From assembly GCA_003131365.1 (NCBI GenBank), contig PKVB01000063.1, forward strand, positions 8,553-15,775: a stretch of 7,223 bases of DNA. Direction: 5' to 3'. Below the pieces are notes generated by a model. That model was not told the origin of the DNA and ran no database searches. It saw nothing but the letters and a program-made list of their open reading frames with translations. Source of the stretch: Gemmatimonadota bacterium (GTDB taxonomy: Bacteria > Gemmatimonadota > Gemmatimonadetes > Gemmatimonadales > Gemmatimonadaceae). Every line of letters starts with the position of its first letter. Position 1 is the stretch's first letter. Made by a program: the position numbers and the translations under genes. Below are positions 1 to 5,754 of this stretch, in pieces.

Positions 1-22
1 CTTCCCGGTGAGCGATAAAAGG
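1..22. repeat. 22-bp direct repeat, copy 1 (copy 2 at 5088-5109)
   Basis: The first 22 bases of the window recur exactly at 5088-5109 in the same orientation. The match stops at 23 versus 5110. Both copies lie in the same minus-strand reading frame (LLSLTGK) of the two halves of one split gene, so they mark a rearrangement or assembly join, not a dispersed repeat. Confidence 0.9.
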
Positions 23-253
23 TCAGTGCAGTAATCGAGATACCTCCCCAGCGACGGCGGACTCATCGCCCCCTTCGGGCTCTCCGTAATCTCCGGCTCC
101 GGCAACCTCCGTCCCGCCGGATCCTTTGCCAACTGATGCATGTCGATGACGTGAGCCAGACTCCGCAGCTCGTGGAGCACCCCGTGCGCCCGCTTTCGCT
201 TCAGGTTCGACGATCTTCGCTTCGTCGAGCTTCCGGAATTCGGAGGTCGTCAC
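1..253 (-). pseudogene. N-terminal part of an unidentified helical protein gene, cut by the window edge, probably frameshifted
   Basis: In the frame whose last codon is 1-3, positions 198 down to 1 encode 66 residues beginning RKRAHGVLHELRSLAHVID, with GRYLDYCTDLLSLTGK at the edge. The pattern is amphipathic and helical, and I do not recognise a named family. The frame has no good start: it runs back to a TGA near the 5' end. A GTG at 253 opens a different frame (MTTSEFRKLDEAKIVEPEA) that looks like a natural lead-in helix if one frameshift lies near position 197, so I read a broken or mis-sequenced 5' end. The matching C-terminal half is at 4947-5109, sharing the last 22 bp. Whether the gene continues intact to the left of the window cannot be seen. 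Confidence 0.5.
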
Positions 254-413
254 TCTAGCACGTCGTGACTTCTTGCGCGTTGGTCGTCGTAGCCAATCCG
301 AGGCGACTGTTCATTGCACCAATTTCCCGGAGGGCGGCCTGAATGCGCAAGGACCGACACCATGCCCGCGCTCACTCGCTGGCTAAGCCGGCACGGCCTT
401 CATATGTTGGTGA
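254..413. other. Intergenic region upstream of the esterase
   Basis: I see no convincing gene in these 160 bp. A short minus-strand ORF (ATG at 314) looks like chance. No convincing -35/-10 pair stands out. A TGA at 411-413 lies directly before the esterase ATG in the same frame and fixes it as the most upstream start. No Shine-Dalgarno sequence is visible at normal spacing. Confidence 0.5.
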
Positions 414-2132
414 ATGAGATCACTCGCGCGCGTCATCGGAACGATCGTTCTCGCCTTCGCTCCGCTCGGCATTGGTAGCGCTCAGACTTCCGTGCGCAGC
501 TTCACGATCACGTTCCCGAAATCGATTCACGCCGCCCCCGTTACGGGGCGGGCCTTCCTGATTCTCAGCAAAGACTCGAGTCCCGACCCACGATTCCAGA
601 TTCACCCGTTCGATCGCGGGTTGCCGATTTTCGGGCGCGACGTGAACGCTCTCGCCCCAGGCGAGCCGGTGATCATTGACGCAGCAGTGCCCGGGTATCC
701 GTTGAAAAGCCTCGACAACCTTCCACCGGGCGACTACTACGCGCAAGCGATCCTCAACGTCTACACCGAGTTCCACCGCGCCGATGGACACGTCATCTGG
801 GCGCACATGGACCAGGGGGAAGGCCAGCAATTCGCGACGTCGCCGGGCAATCTTTACAGTATTCCCCAGAAATTTCACGTTGACGCGCGCACCGGCGGGA
901 GGCATGCGCTCGTGCTCACCAAAATCATCCCGCCGTCGCCGCTCCCGCCCGACACGAAATGGGTGAAGCAGATCAAGATCCAGAGCAAGCTCCTGACGGC
1001 CTTCTGGGGCAGACCGATTTACCTCGGCGCTACGGTGCTGCTTCCCGCCGGTTACGACGCTCACTCGGACGTGCACTACCCGGTGATCTACCAGCAGGAT
1101 CATTTTGGGCTGCGGCCGCCGCTGGGATTCAGCGAAAGCACCAGTCCCGATCCCCCGGAAGTTCGAGAAGCGCTGAAGAAATACAACATCGAGACCGGGA
1201 TGGAGTTTTCCAGCACATGGACCGGTCCCGGTTTTCCGAGGATGATCGCGGTAATCTTCCAGCACCCCACACCCTACTTCGATGATTCCTACGCGGTAAA
1301 CTCGGCGAACAACGGGCCGTACGGCGACGCGATTCTCACCGAGCTCATCCCGTACCTCGAGGAGCATTTTCGAATCATCAGCAAGCCCTACGCGCGAGTG
1401 CTGACGGGCGGATCGACCGGCGGGTGGGAATCGATCGCGCTCCAGATCTACCATCCCGAATTCTTCGGAGGAACATGGACGCTGTACCCCGATCCCGTCG
1501 ACTTCCGGCACTACGGTGCGGTGGACATCTACGCCGACACGAACGCGTTTGTCTTCACCAGAACGGCGGGAATCATTCTCGAGCCGGGCACCGAGTGGCA
1601 CCACCCCGAACGCTACATCATGCGCGCGGTCGATGGGCAGCCCGTGCTGAGCATCAGAGATTACAGCAGGTGGGAGGATGTGCTCGGGAGTCACGGCCGC
1701 TCGACCGACCAGCTCGAGGCGTGGGAGTCGGTCTTCGGCCCCGTAGGAGACGACGGTTATCCAAAGCCGCTCTGGGACAAGCGCACCGGACACATCGATC
1801 ACGACGTCGCCATGTACATGCGCGACCACGGCTTTGACCTGCGCTACTATCTCGCGCAGCACTGGCCGACGATCGGGCCGCAGCTGGTCGACAAGATCCA
1901 CGTCGATGTCGGCGACATGGACAACTTTTATCTGAACCTCGCTGTGTACGACCTTCAGTCGTTCCTCGACAGCACCAGCTCACCTCGGGCGGGCGCTGTC
2001 TTTCGCTACGGTCGCCCGAAAAAGGGGCACGGCTGGCAGCACACGACGACGGCCGATATCGTTCGCGAGATGGGAGATTTTGTCACCGCGCACGCACCCG
2101 CCGGTGAAAACTCGATGCAGTGGAAATACTAG
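414..2132 (+). CDS. Secreted alpha/beta-hydrolase, esterase-D-like
   Basis: This 572-residue protein is probably an exported serine hydrolase. Residues 1-23 form a signal peptide (basic MRSLAR, then a hydrophobic stretch ending in GIGSA). Residues about 25-165 look like a beta-sandwich accessory domain with no catalytic motif. Residues about 190-560 are an alpha/beta-hydrolase core of the putative esterase (enterochelin esterase/esterase D) type. The nucleophile elbow GGSTGGW puts the catalytic serine at Ser334. KGHGWQH near the C terminus supplies the likely histidine (His539 or His543), and VGDMDN contains the candidate acid (Asp501 or Asp503). The substrate cannot be read from sequence. 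The MerB-like gene starts 28 nt after the stop, suggesting co-transcription. Family and export are fairly secure; the specific activity is unknown. Confidence 0.85.
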   Translation: MRSLARVIGTIVLAFAPLGIGSAQTSVRSFTITFPKSIHAAPVTGRAFLILSKDSSPDPRFQIHPFDRGLPIFGRDVNALAPGEPVIIDAAVPGYPLKSLDNLPPGDYYAQAILNVYTEFHRADGHVIWAHMDQGEGQQFATSPGNLYSIPQKFHVDARTGGRHALVLTKIIPPSPLPPDTKWVKQIKIQSKLLTAFWGRPIYLGATVLLPAGYDAHSDVHYPVIYQQDHFGLRPPLGFSESTSPDPPEVREALKKYNIETGMEFSSTWTGPGFPRMIAVIFQHPTPYFDDSYAVNSANNGPYGDAILTELIPYLEEHFRIISKPYARVLTGGSTGGWESIALQIYHPEFFGGTWTLYPDPVDFRHYGAVDIYADTNAFVFTRTAGIILEPGTEWHHPERYIMRAVDGQPVLSIRDYSRWEDVLGSHGRSTDQLEAWESVFGPVGDDGYPKPLWDKRTGHIDHDVAMYMRDHGFDLRYYLAQHWPTIGPQLVDKIHVDVGDMDNFYLNLAVYDLQSFLDSTSSPRAGAVFRYGRPKKGHGWQHTTTADIVREMGDFVTAHAPAGENSMQWKY

Positions 2133-2148
2133 AAGCGTTAAAGAAGGC

Positions 2149-2155
2149 GAGGTGA
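2149..2155 (+). promoter_or_regulatory. Ribosome binding site deciding the start of the MerB-like gene
   Basis: GAGGTGA at 2149-2155 is a strong Shine-Dalgarno match and sits 5 nt before the TTG at 2161. It favours that TTG over GTG 2152, which overlaps the site, and over the far upstream frame opening at 2080 inside the esterase gene. Confidence 0.6.
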
Positions 2156-2160
2156 GTGGT

Positions 2161-2826
2161 TTGTCCAACCCCGATGACGTCCGCATTTTCGCTTACGATC
2201 ACGTCGTGGCGAATGGATTTCCTCCGACGCTCGTCGAGATCGGCAGGCATTTAGGCGTAACTCCATCTGCCGCCCGCCAGGAGCTGGCCGCACTGAAGAT
2301 CGGCAAGACGATCCTGGTCCACCAAGAATCCGGCGAGATCTGGATGGCGGGACCCTTCTCCTCGACCAGGACCGACTACGAGGTCGTTGCCAGCGATCGC
2401 ACCTACTATGCGAACTGCGCGTGGGACATGCTCGGCATCCCGATGATTCTAAACGCGCCCGCACAAGTCCGCACCAAATGCACGGACTGCGGAAGTCCCA
2501 TGACAATCGATTGCGATCCGTCGCACCGGCCCGCGGAAAACGCCGTCGTCCACTTTCTCGTGCCCGCACGACACTGGTATGAGGACATCGGGTTCACCTG
2601 AGCGACCATGTCAATCTTCCGGTCGGAAGAACACGTTCGGAGCTGGACCACCGCAAAAAGTCTGAGTGTAGGTCAAATAGTCCCGCTCGCCCAGGTCTGG
2701 AGGCTCGCGAAAGCGTGGTACTCGGATCCGCGGAGCCGCTCCTGGCGCCCCCGCTCGCGCGATGAATCACAAGCCGTGCTCAGGTCCTTAGGATTGGTCG
2801 GAGGTTTCTGGGAGCTTCCGAAGTAG
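2161..2826 (+). CDS. Organomercurial lyase (MerB)-family protein with in-frame TGA at the catalytic cysteine; candidate selenoprotein
   Basis: MerB cleaves carbon-mercury bonds in the cytoplasm using two cysteines and an aspartate. Residues about 1-70 form a winged-helix-like N-terminal domain (FPPTLVEIGRHLGVTPSAAR) as in MerB. The catalytic part carries YANCAWDMLGIP, matching YAWCALDTLIFP of R831b MerB: Cys86 equals Cys96 and Asp89 equals Asp99. Cys107 matches Cys117, and Cys110 makes a CxxC with it. At codon 147 (2599-2601) the frame has TGA where Cys159 aligns; the next residues, ATMSIFRSEEHVRSW, match the MerB segment after Cys159 without a gap up to the tryptophan. The frame is then open to TAG at 2824-2826, giving 221 residues. 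No merA, merT or merR is in the window, so mercury as the real substrate is unproven. If TGA is read as stop, the gene is truncated at 146 residues or pseudogenised; start is TTG 2161. Confidence 0.75.
2599..2601 (+). other. In-frame TGA, candidate selenocysteine codon
   Basis: This TGA is the only interruption in an otherwise intact MerB-family frame. It replaces the second catalytic cysteine (Cys159 in R831b MerB, codon 147 here). Cys-to-Sec exchange at a redox or metal-binding catalytic position is the classic signature of a bacterial selenoprotein. A one-base TGC/TGT-to-TGA mutation or a sequencing error would look the same at this codon alone. Confidence 0.65.
2603..2639 (+). promoter_or_regulatory. 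Candidate bacterial SECIS hairpin
   Basis: The apical stem is UCUUCC (2615-2620) pairing perfectly with GGAAGA (2625-2630) around the tetraloop GGUC (2621-2624), the same tetraloop as in the E. coli fdhF SECIS. The loop starts 19 nt after the UGA, close to the fdhF spacing of 18. The helix can extend below: UGU 2609-2611 pairs with ACA 2631-2633 after a three-base CAA bulge, C2607 with G2635, and CGA 2603-2605 with UCG 2637-2639, with two mismatches. SelB would bind such a loop to decode UGA. The stem also encodes the family-like peptide IFRSEE, so part of the complementarity could come from protein constraint. Confidence 0.6.
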
Positions 2827-2847
2827 CTACTTCCTTGAACTCTTTCA

Positions 2848-2876
2848 TTGACAGAATTCAATGGGTGGTGTAGCGA
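2848..2876 (+). promoter_or_regulatory. Possible promoter in front of the multicopper oxidase
   Basis: TTGACA at 2848-2853 is a perfect -35 hexamer. With a 17-bp spacer the -10 would be TAGCGA (2871-2876), which is poor. It could give the oxidase transcription independent of the upstream genes, but the weak -10 makes this tentative. Confidence 0.25.
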
Positions 2877-2906
2877 TTGGCGCCCGCCCACCCGAACCGT
2901 CCCAAC

Positions 2907-4802
2907 ATGCACCCAGCCATCGCGTTGACCGGTCTGCTCGTGTCGCTCGGAATTCCGCTCCCACATTCGCCGATCATCCACGCGAGGCCGCGCGCCAGCG
3001 CGCCACTTCCGGTGATGAACGCGAACGACAACACCGCATCCGCGGGTAAGCTCGAGAACGGCATACTCAATATTCATCTCGACGCAACCAAAGGAGTCTG
3101 GTATCCCGAAGGACCCAATGGAAAGTCTGTCGAGACCGCGGCCTTCGCTGAAACCGGCAAAGCGCCGACGACGCCAGGCCCGGTCATCCGCGTCACCCTT
3201 GGCGCCGAGGTGCACGCCACCATCCACAATTCCCTCGACAAGCCTCTCATCGTCCTCGGGCTCGGCGACAATCGCGGAGTGCGCGACACGCTCAACGTCG
3301 GTGTCGGCGAAACGAAAGAGGTGCGATTCACGCCGACCCACGCGGGCACCTACTATTACGCCGGACAGACTGACGCGGGGCCCTTCGTCAGCCGGTATCA
3401 CGATGACAGCCAGTTGAATGGCGCGCTCATCGTCGACGAGCCCGGCGCCACCAAAAAGGATCGCGTTTTCCTCATCTCGTGGTGGGGTATCCTCGACAGC
3501 CTGAGCCCGACCGGGCTAAAGGCGTTCACGATGGTGATCAACGGGCTCTCCTGGCCGCACACGGAGCGCATCCGGATGACGCAGGGCGACTCTGCCACCT
3601 GGCGATGGATCAATCTCACCGGCGTCTATCACCCGATGCACCTCCACGGCTTCTACTATCGTGTCGATGCGAAAGGCGATGGAGTGACCGACGAGTATTT
3701 TGCCGCCGACCAGCGGAGAATGGCGGTCACGGAGATCGTTGCACCGGGACGGACGATGCAGATTGCGTGGTCACCAACACGCCCCGGAAACTGGATAATG
3801 CATTGCCATCTGGCCGGCCATCTCTCTCAGAACGTGGCGCTGGATACCGAGAGCGGCGTCGCGCACAACGAGATGGAGGGCATGCATCCGTCGGACCGCC
3901 CGCATCAGATGTTCGGGCTCGTGCTCGGAATTACGGTTGCTCCAAACGGACAGATCGCAAAGGCGCCGGGAGCGGAACGAAAGATCCGCGTCTATCTCCG
4001 TTCACAGCCCAATCAGTACGGTGACAAAGTCGGTTTCGGGTTCGTGGTTGCCGGCTCCAGGGAAGACCGACCGGGCATCAAGCTCGCGGTTCCCGGATCG
4101 ACGCTCTTTCTGGAGAAGGATCAGCGAGTGGCGATCACCGTGATCAACCAGAGCGGGATCGATAACGCTTCCATCCATTGGCACGGCATCGAACTCGAGA
4201 GTTATCCGGACGGGGTGCCCGGGTGGAGCGGGTCCGGCAAGCACATCATCCCGGCGATTGCTCCTGGTGATTCGCTGACGGTGCACTTCACTCCGCCGCG
4301 CGCCGGCAGCTTCATGTATCACTCGCACTTCAATGAGATGACTCAGATCGGGTCCGGCGCCTACGCACCGATCATCGTGTTGAACAAGGGCGAGAAGTTT
4401 GACGCCGAGAAGGATCGTATTCTCTTCATCTCGGACGGGGGGGTTGGGCTGAACGTGATCGCGGGTCCACCGGCTCCGGTACTTCTCAACGGCAAGGCCC
4501 TGCCGGATCCGATCGAGCTTCGCGCCGGAACGACATATCGCTTCCGCCTCTTCAATCTCAAGAACGACGACATCGAGCAGATCGCGTTGCTCGACGAAAA
4601 CGACAAGCCAATTACATGGAGAGCCGTCGCAAAGGACGGAGCGGATCTACCGGCGTCGCAGTCGACGTTGCAGCCCGCGTCGCTGGTCTTCGGGTCGGGT
4701 GAGATCTACGATTTCGTGTACACGCCCGAAAAGACCGAGGAGCTCAAAGTCCGCTACGGCACGCGTCCATACATCGTCAACGTCGCCGTTCACGTGAGGT
4801 AG
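2907..4802 (+). CDS. Exported four-domain multicopper oxidase with reversed ligand-motif order
   Basis: Multicopper oxidases oxidise a substrate at a type 1 copper and reduce O2 to water at a trinuclear cluster. From ATG 2907 (631 residues) the protein starts with a probable signal peptide (hydrophobic residues about 3-25) and has four cupredoxin-like domains at roughly 45-182, 185-320, 355-495 and 500-631. Domain 2 holds HPMHLHG (His242, 245, 247) and HCHLAGH (His299, Cys300, His301, His305). Domain 3 holds HWHG (His424, 426) and HSH (His472, 474). That is the full set of ten His and one Cys, but in the opposite order to laccases. Domain 1 keeps the fold pattern yet reads VLGLG and YYYAGQ where HWHG and WYHSH normally stand. 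The axial type 1 position is Val310, not Met. TTG 2877, with a weak GGTGG upstream, is an alternative start adding ten residues. The gene follows the MerB-like gene by 50-80 nt. The physiological substrate is unknown. Confidence 0.88.
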   Translation: MHPAIALTGLLVSLGIPLPHSPIIHARPRASAPLPVMNANDNTASAGKLENGILNIHLDATKGVWYPEGPNGKSVETAAFAETGKAPTTPGPVIRVTLGAEVHATIHNSLDKPLIVLGLGDNRGVRDTLNVGVGETKEVRFTPTHAGTYYYAGQTDAGPFVSRYHDDSQLNGALIVDEPGATKKDRVFLISWWGILDSLSPTGLKAFTMVINGLSWPHTERIRMTQGDSATWRWINLTGVYHPMHLHGFYYRVDAKGDGVTDEYFAADQRRMAVTEIVAPGRTMQIAWSPTRPGNWIMHCHLAGHLSQNVALDTESGVAHNEMEGMHPSDRPHQMFGLVLGITVAPNGQIAKAPGAERKIRVYLRSQPNQYGDKVGFGFVVAGSREDRPGIKLAVPGSTLFLEKDQRVAITVINQSGIDNASIHWHGIELESYPDGVPGWSGSGKHIIPAIAPGDSLTVHFTPPRAGSFMYHSHFNEMTQIGSGAYAPIIVLNKGEKFDAEKDRILFISDGGVGLNVIAGPPAPVLLNGKALPDPIELRAGTTYRFRLFNLKNDDIEQIALLDENDKPITWRAVAKDGADLPASQSTLQPASLVFGSGEIYDFVYTPEKTEELKVRYGTRPYIVNVAVHVR

Positions 4803-4946
4803 GACTGGCGCCGTCGCGCCCTCGAGACGGACCATTAGTCGCGCGCCAGGATGCATTTACCGCTGACGTAGCCGATGGTTGCTCGGAGATTTTTGGATCT
4901 CCCAAAGTAGACTCGCCTTCCCGCCTTCCCGCCCACCGCCCACCGC
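4803..4946. other. Intergenic region with two weak hairpins
   Basis: GGCGC-CGTC-GCGCC (4807-4820) directly follows the oxidase stop, and GGAGAT-TTTTGG-ATCTCC (4885-4902) has a perfect 6-bp stem. Neither is followed by a U-tract on either strand, so intrinsic terminator function is doubtful. The right end is the C-rich repeat listed separately. Confidence 0.4.
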
Positions 4947-4947
4947 C
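4914..4947. repeat. Short C-rich tandem repeat with G-quadruplex potential on the minus strand
   Basis: CGCCTTCC occurs twice in tandem (4914-4921, 4922-4929), followed by GCCCACC twice (4931-4937, 4938-4944). The four CCC runs at 4920-4922, 4928-4930, 4932-4934 and 4939-4941 give the minus strand four GGG tracts with loops of 4, 1 and 5 nt, a canonical G4 pattern. It lies just past the stop codon of the minus-strand gene fragment. Confidence 0.6.
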
Positions 4948-5109
4948 TAGCTCTCCTGAAGCGTCGGCTCGAGCAACCGTATCTTCTGCCAGATCCTCCC
5001 CGACAACGAACCCGTAAGCGCCTCGATCTCATTCACCTCGCTCAGCACTACGTCGTCCTTGTACCGCTGCACCAACAACGCCGACAACTTCCCGGTGAGC
5101 GATAAAAGG
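4947..5109 (-). pseudogene. C-terminal part of the same unidentified helical protein, 5'-truncated
   Basis: Reading from 5108 down to the TAG at 4947-4949, the frame encodes 53 residues: LLSLTGKLSALLVQRYKDD, then VVLSEVNEIEALTGSLSGR, ending IWQKIRLLEPTLQES. It is helical in pattern. Upstream on the minus strand the frame meets a stop shortly after the junction, and no start codon fits. Its first seven residues repeat the last seven of the 1-253 fragment through the 22-bp direct repeat, so the two pieces together would make one complete protein of about 130 residues. Confidence 0.6.
5088..5109. repeat. 22-bp direct repeat, copy 2 (copy 1 at 1-22)
   Basis: This copy is identical to the first 22 bases of the window and sits at the abrupt junction between the truncated helical-protein gene and the truncated Uma2-family gene. 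Confidence 0.9.
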
Positions 5110-5110
5110 G

Positions 5111-5341
5111 CTGGCAGTCGAAATACTCAGCCGGTCATCGCGGGTGTATGACCGTGAGTTCAAGCGCGACGCGTACTTCGCGCTCGGACTCGAGCAGGTG
5201 TGGCTCGTCGATTGGCGCGACCGGTCTGTAGAAGTTTGCACCGGTAAACGAAAGAGCCGTGTCGTCCGGGATAGGATTCGGTGGCGGATCGCAAGGACTA
5301 AAGTCATGATCGACTTGAATGAGGTGTTCGCGGGGCTCTAG
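5111..5341 (+). pseudogene. 5'-truncated Uma2-family (DUF820) endonuclease remnant
   Basis: The frame enters at the junction with LAVEILSRSSRVYDREFKRD and continues AYFALGLEQVWLVDWRDRSVEV, matching the second half of Uma2/DUF820 proteins, a PD-(D/E)XK-type nuclease family. The Glu of VEIL and the following Lys, usually part of the active site, are present. The upstream part with the catalytic Asp (typically a PD just before LxVEIL) is missing. A GTG at 5144 could start a 65-residue product, but that would lack the active site. The TAG is at 5339-5341. The break coincides with the end of the 22-bp repeat, so the loss comes from the rearrangement, not gradual decay. Confidence 0.7.
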
Positions 5342-5395
5342 GGAGGCGACCACACTCATCGTGATTCCTGGATCGACAATGTACTCCATACGCCA

Positions 5396-5424
5396 TTGAC
5401 GGATAGCAGTAACGCGGGTAAACT
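5396..5424 (+). promoter_or_regulatory. Promoter of the HigB/HigA module
   Basis: TTGACG (5396-5401) and TAAACT (5419-5424) are separated by exactly 17 bp and match the sigma-70 hexamers at 5/6 and 4/6 positions. Transcription would begin near 5430, almost on the toxin ATG at 5429, suggesting a leaderless or nearly leaderless mRNA. Confidence 0.5.
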
Positions 5425-5428
5425 ACCG

Positions 5429-5740
5429 ATGGAGCTCATCGAGACTAGGATATTCTCGAAGCAAGTGCAGGAGGCATGGTCCGATGAGGAATACCGTGCC
5501 TTTCAGCTCCACTTGGTTCTTGCACCAAACACTGGCGCGCTGATCCCGGGGTCGGGCGGCCTCCGGAAAATCCGATGGGGGATGCCTGGGCGAGGCAAGC
5601 GCGGGGGCGCTCGGGTGATTTACTACTGGAAAAGTGCAACAGGCCAGATTTTTCTACTGTTCCTTTATCCCAAGAATGTACGGAGCGACCTGTCGCCCTC
5701 CGAGTTGCGAACGCTGCGACGGCTGATAGCTGACGACTGA
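5429..5740 (+). CDS. higB: HigB-type RelE/ParE-family toxin
   Basis: This 103-residue protein has the layout of HigB-type toxins of the RelE superfamily, which cleave mRNA at the ribosome. The N terminus is MELIETRIFSKQVQEAWSD. The core has GSGGLRKIRWGMPGRGKRGG, then ARVIYYWKSATGQIFLLFLYPK, with the basic strand typical of the family. The C terminus is DLSPSELRTLRRLIADD. ATG 5429 is preferred over the upstream TTG 5396, because homologues begin with this strand and the TTG overlaps the -35 box. No Shine-Dalgarno is seen, in line with a leaderless start. The antitoxin gene follows at once, the toxin-first order usual for higBA. Confidence 0.85.
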   Translation: MELIETRIFSKQVQEAWSDEEYRAFQLHLVLAPNTGALIPGSGGLRKIRWGMPGRGKRGGARVIYYWKSATGQIFLLFLYPKNVRSDLSPSELRTLRRLIADD

Positions 5741-5754
5741 CAATGGAGTCTCGC

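Noticed and set aside
420..1901. Long antisense open frame (493 codons) opposite the esterase
   Set aside because: It is an Arg/Val-rich shadow of a high-GC gene, has no recognisable domain, and overlaps a protein with a clear signal peptide and catalytic motifs.
2080..2160. Upstream extension of the MerB-like gene into the esterase gene
   Set aside because: The added residues overlap esterase codons in another frame and do not resemble the family N terminus; a strong ribosome binding site supports TTG 2161.
2608..2826. Separate small gene starting at ATG 2608 after the TGA
   Set aside because: It is in the same frame as the MerB-like gene, matches the C-terminal part of that family, and has no ribosome binding site; it is the continuation of one protein past the TGA.
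2673..3401. Minus-strand open frame of 242 codons across the MerB-like and oxidase genes
   Set aside because: It spans two well-supported plus-strand genes and has low-complexity composition without motifs; it is a codon-bias shadow.
4807..4820. GC hairpin after the oxidase stop as an intrinsic terminator
   Set aside because: The stem is only 5 bp and is followed by CTCGAGACGG, not by a T-run.
4835..5032. Arg-rich minus-strand frame of 65 codons
   Set aside because: It overlaps the C-terminal gene fragment in another frame and is dominated by Arg/Gly from the C-rich repeat; no sign of a real gene.
1..5109. A classical integrative mobile element with att sites
   Set aside because: The direct repeats are real, but the interval holds no integrase, recombinase or replication gene, so a mobile element is only one of several explanations.
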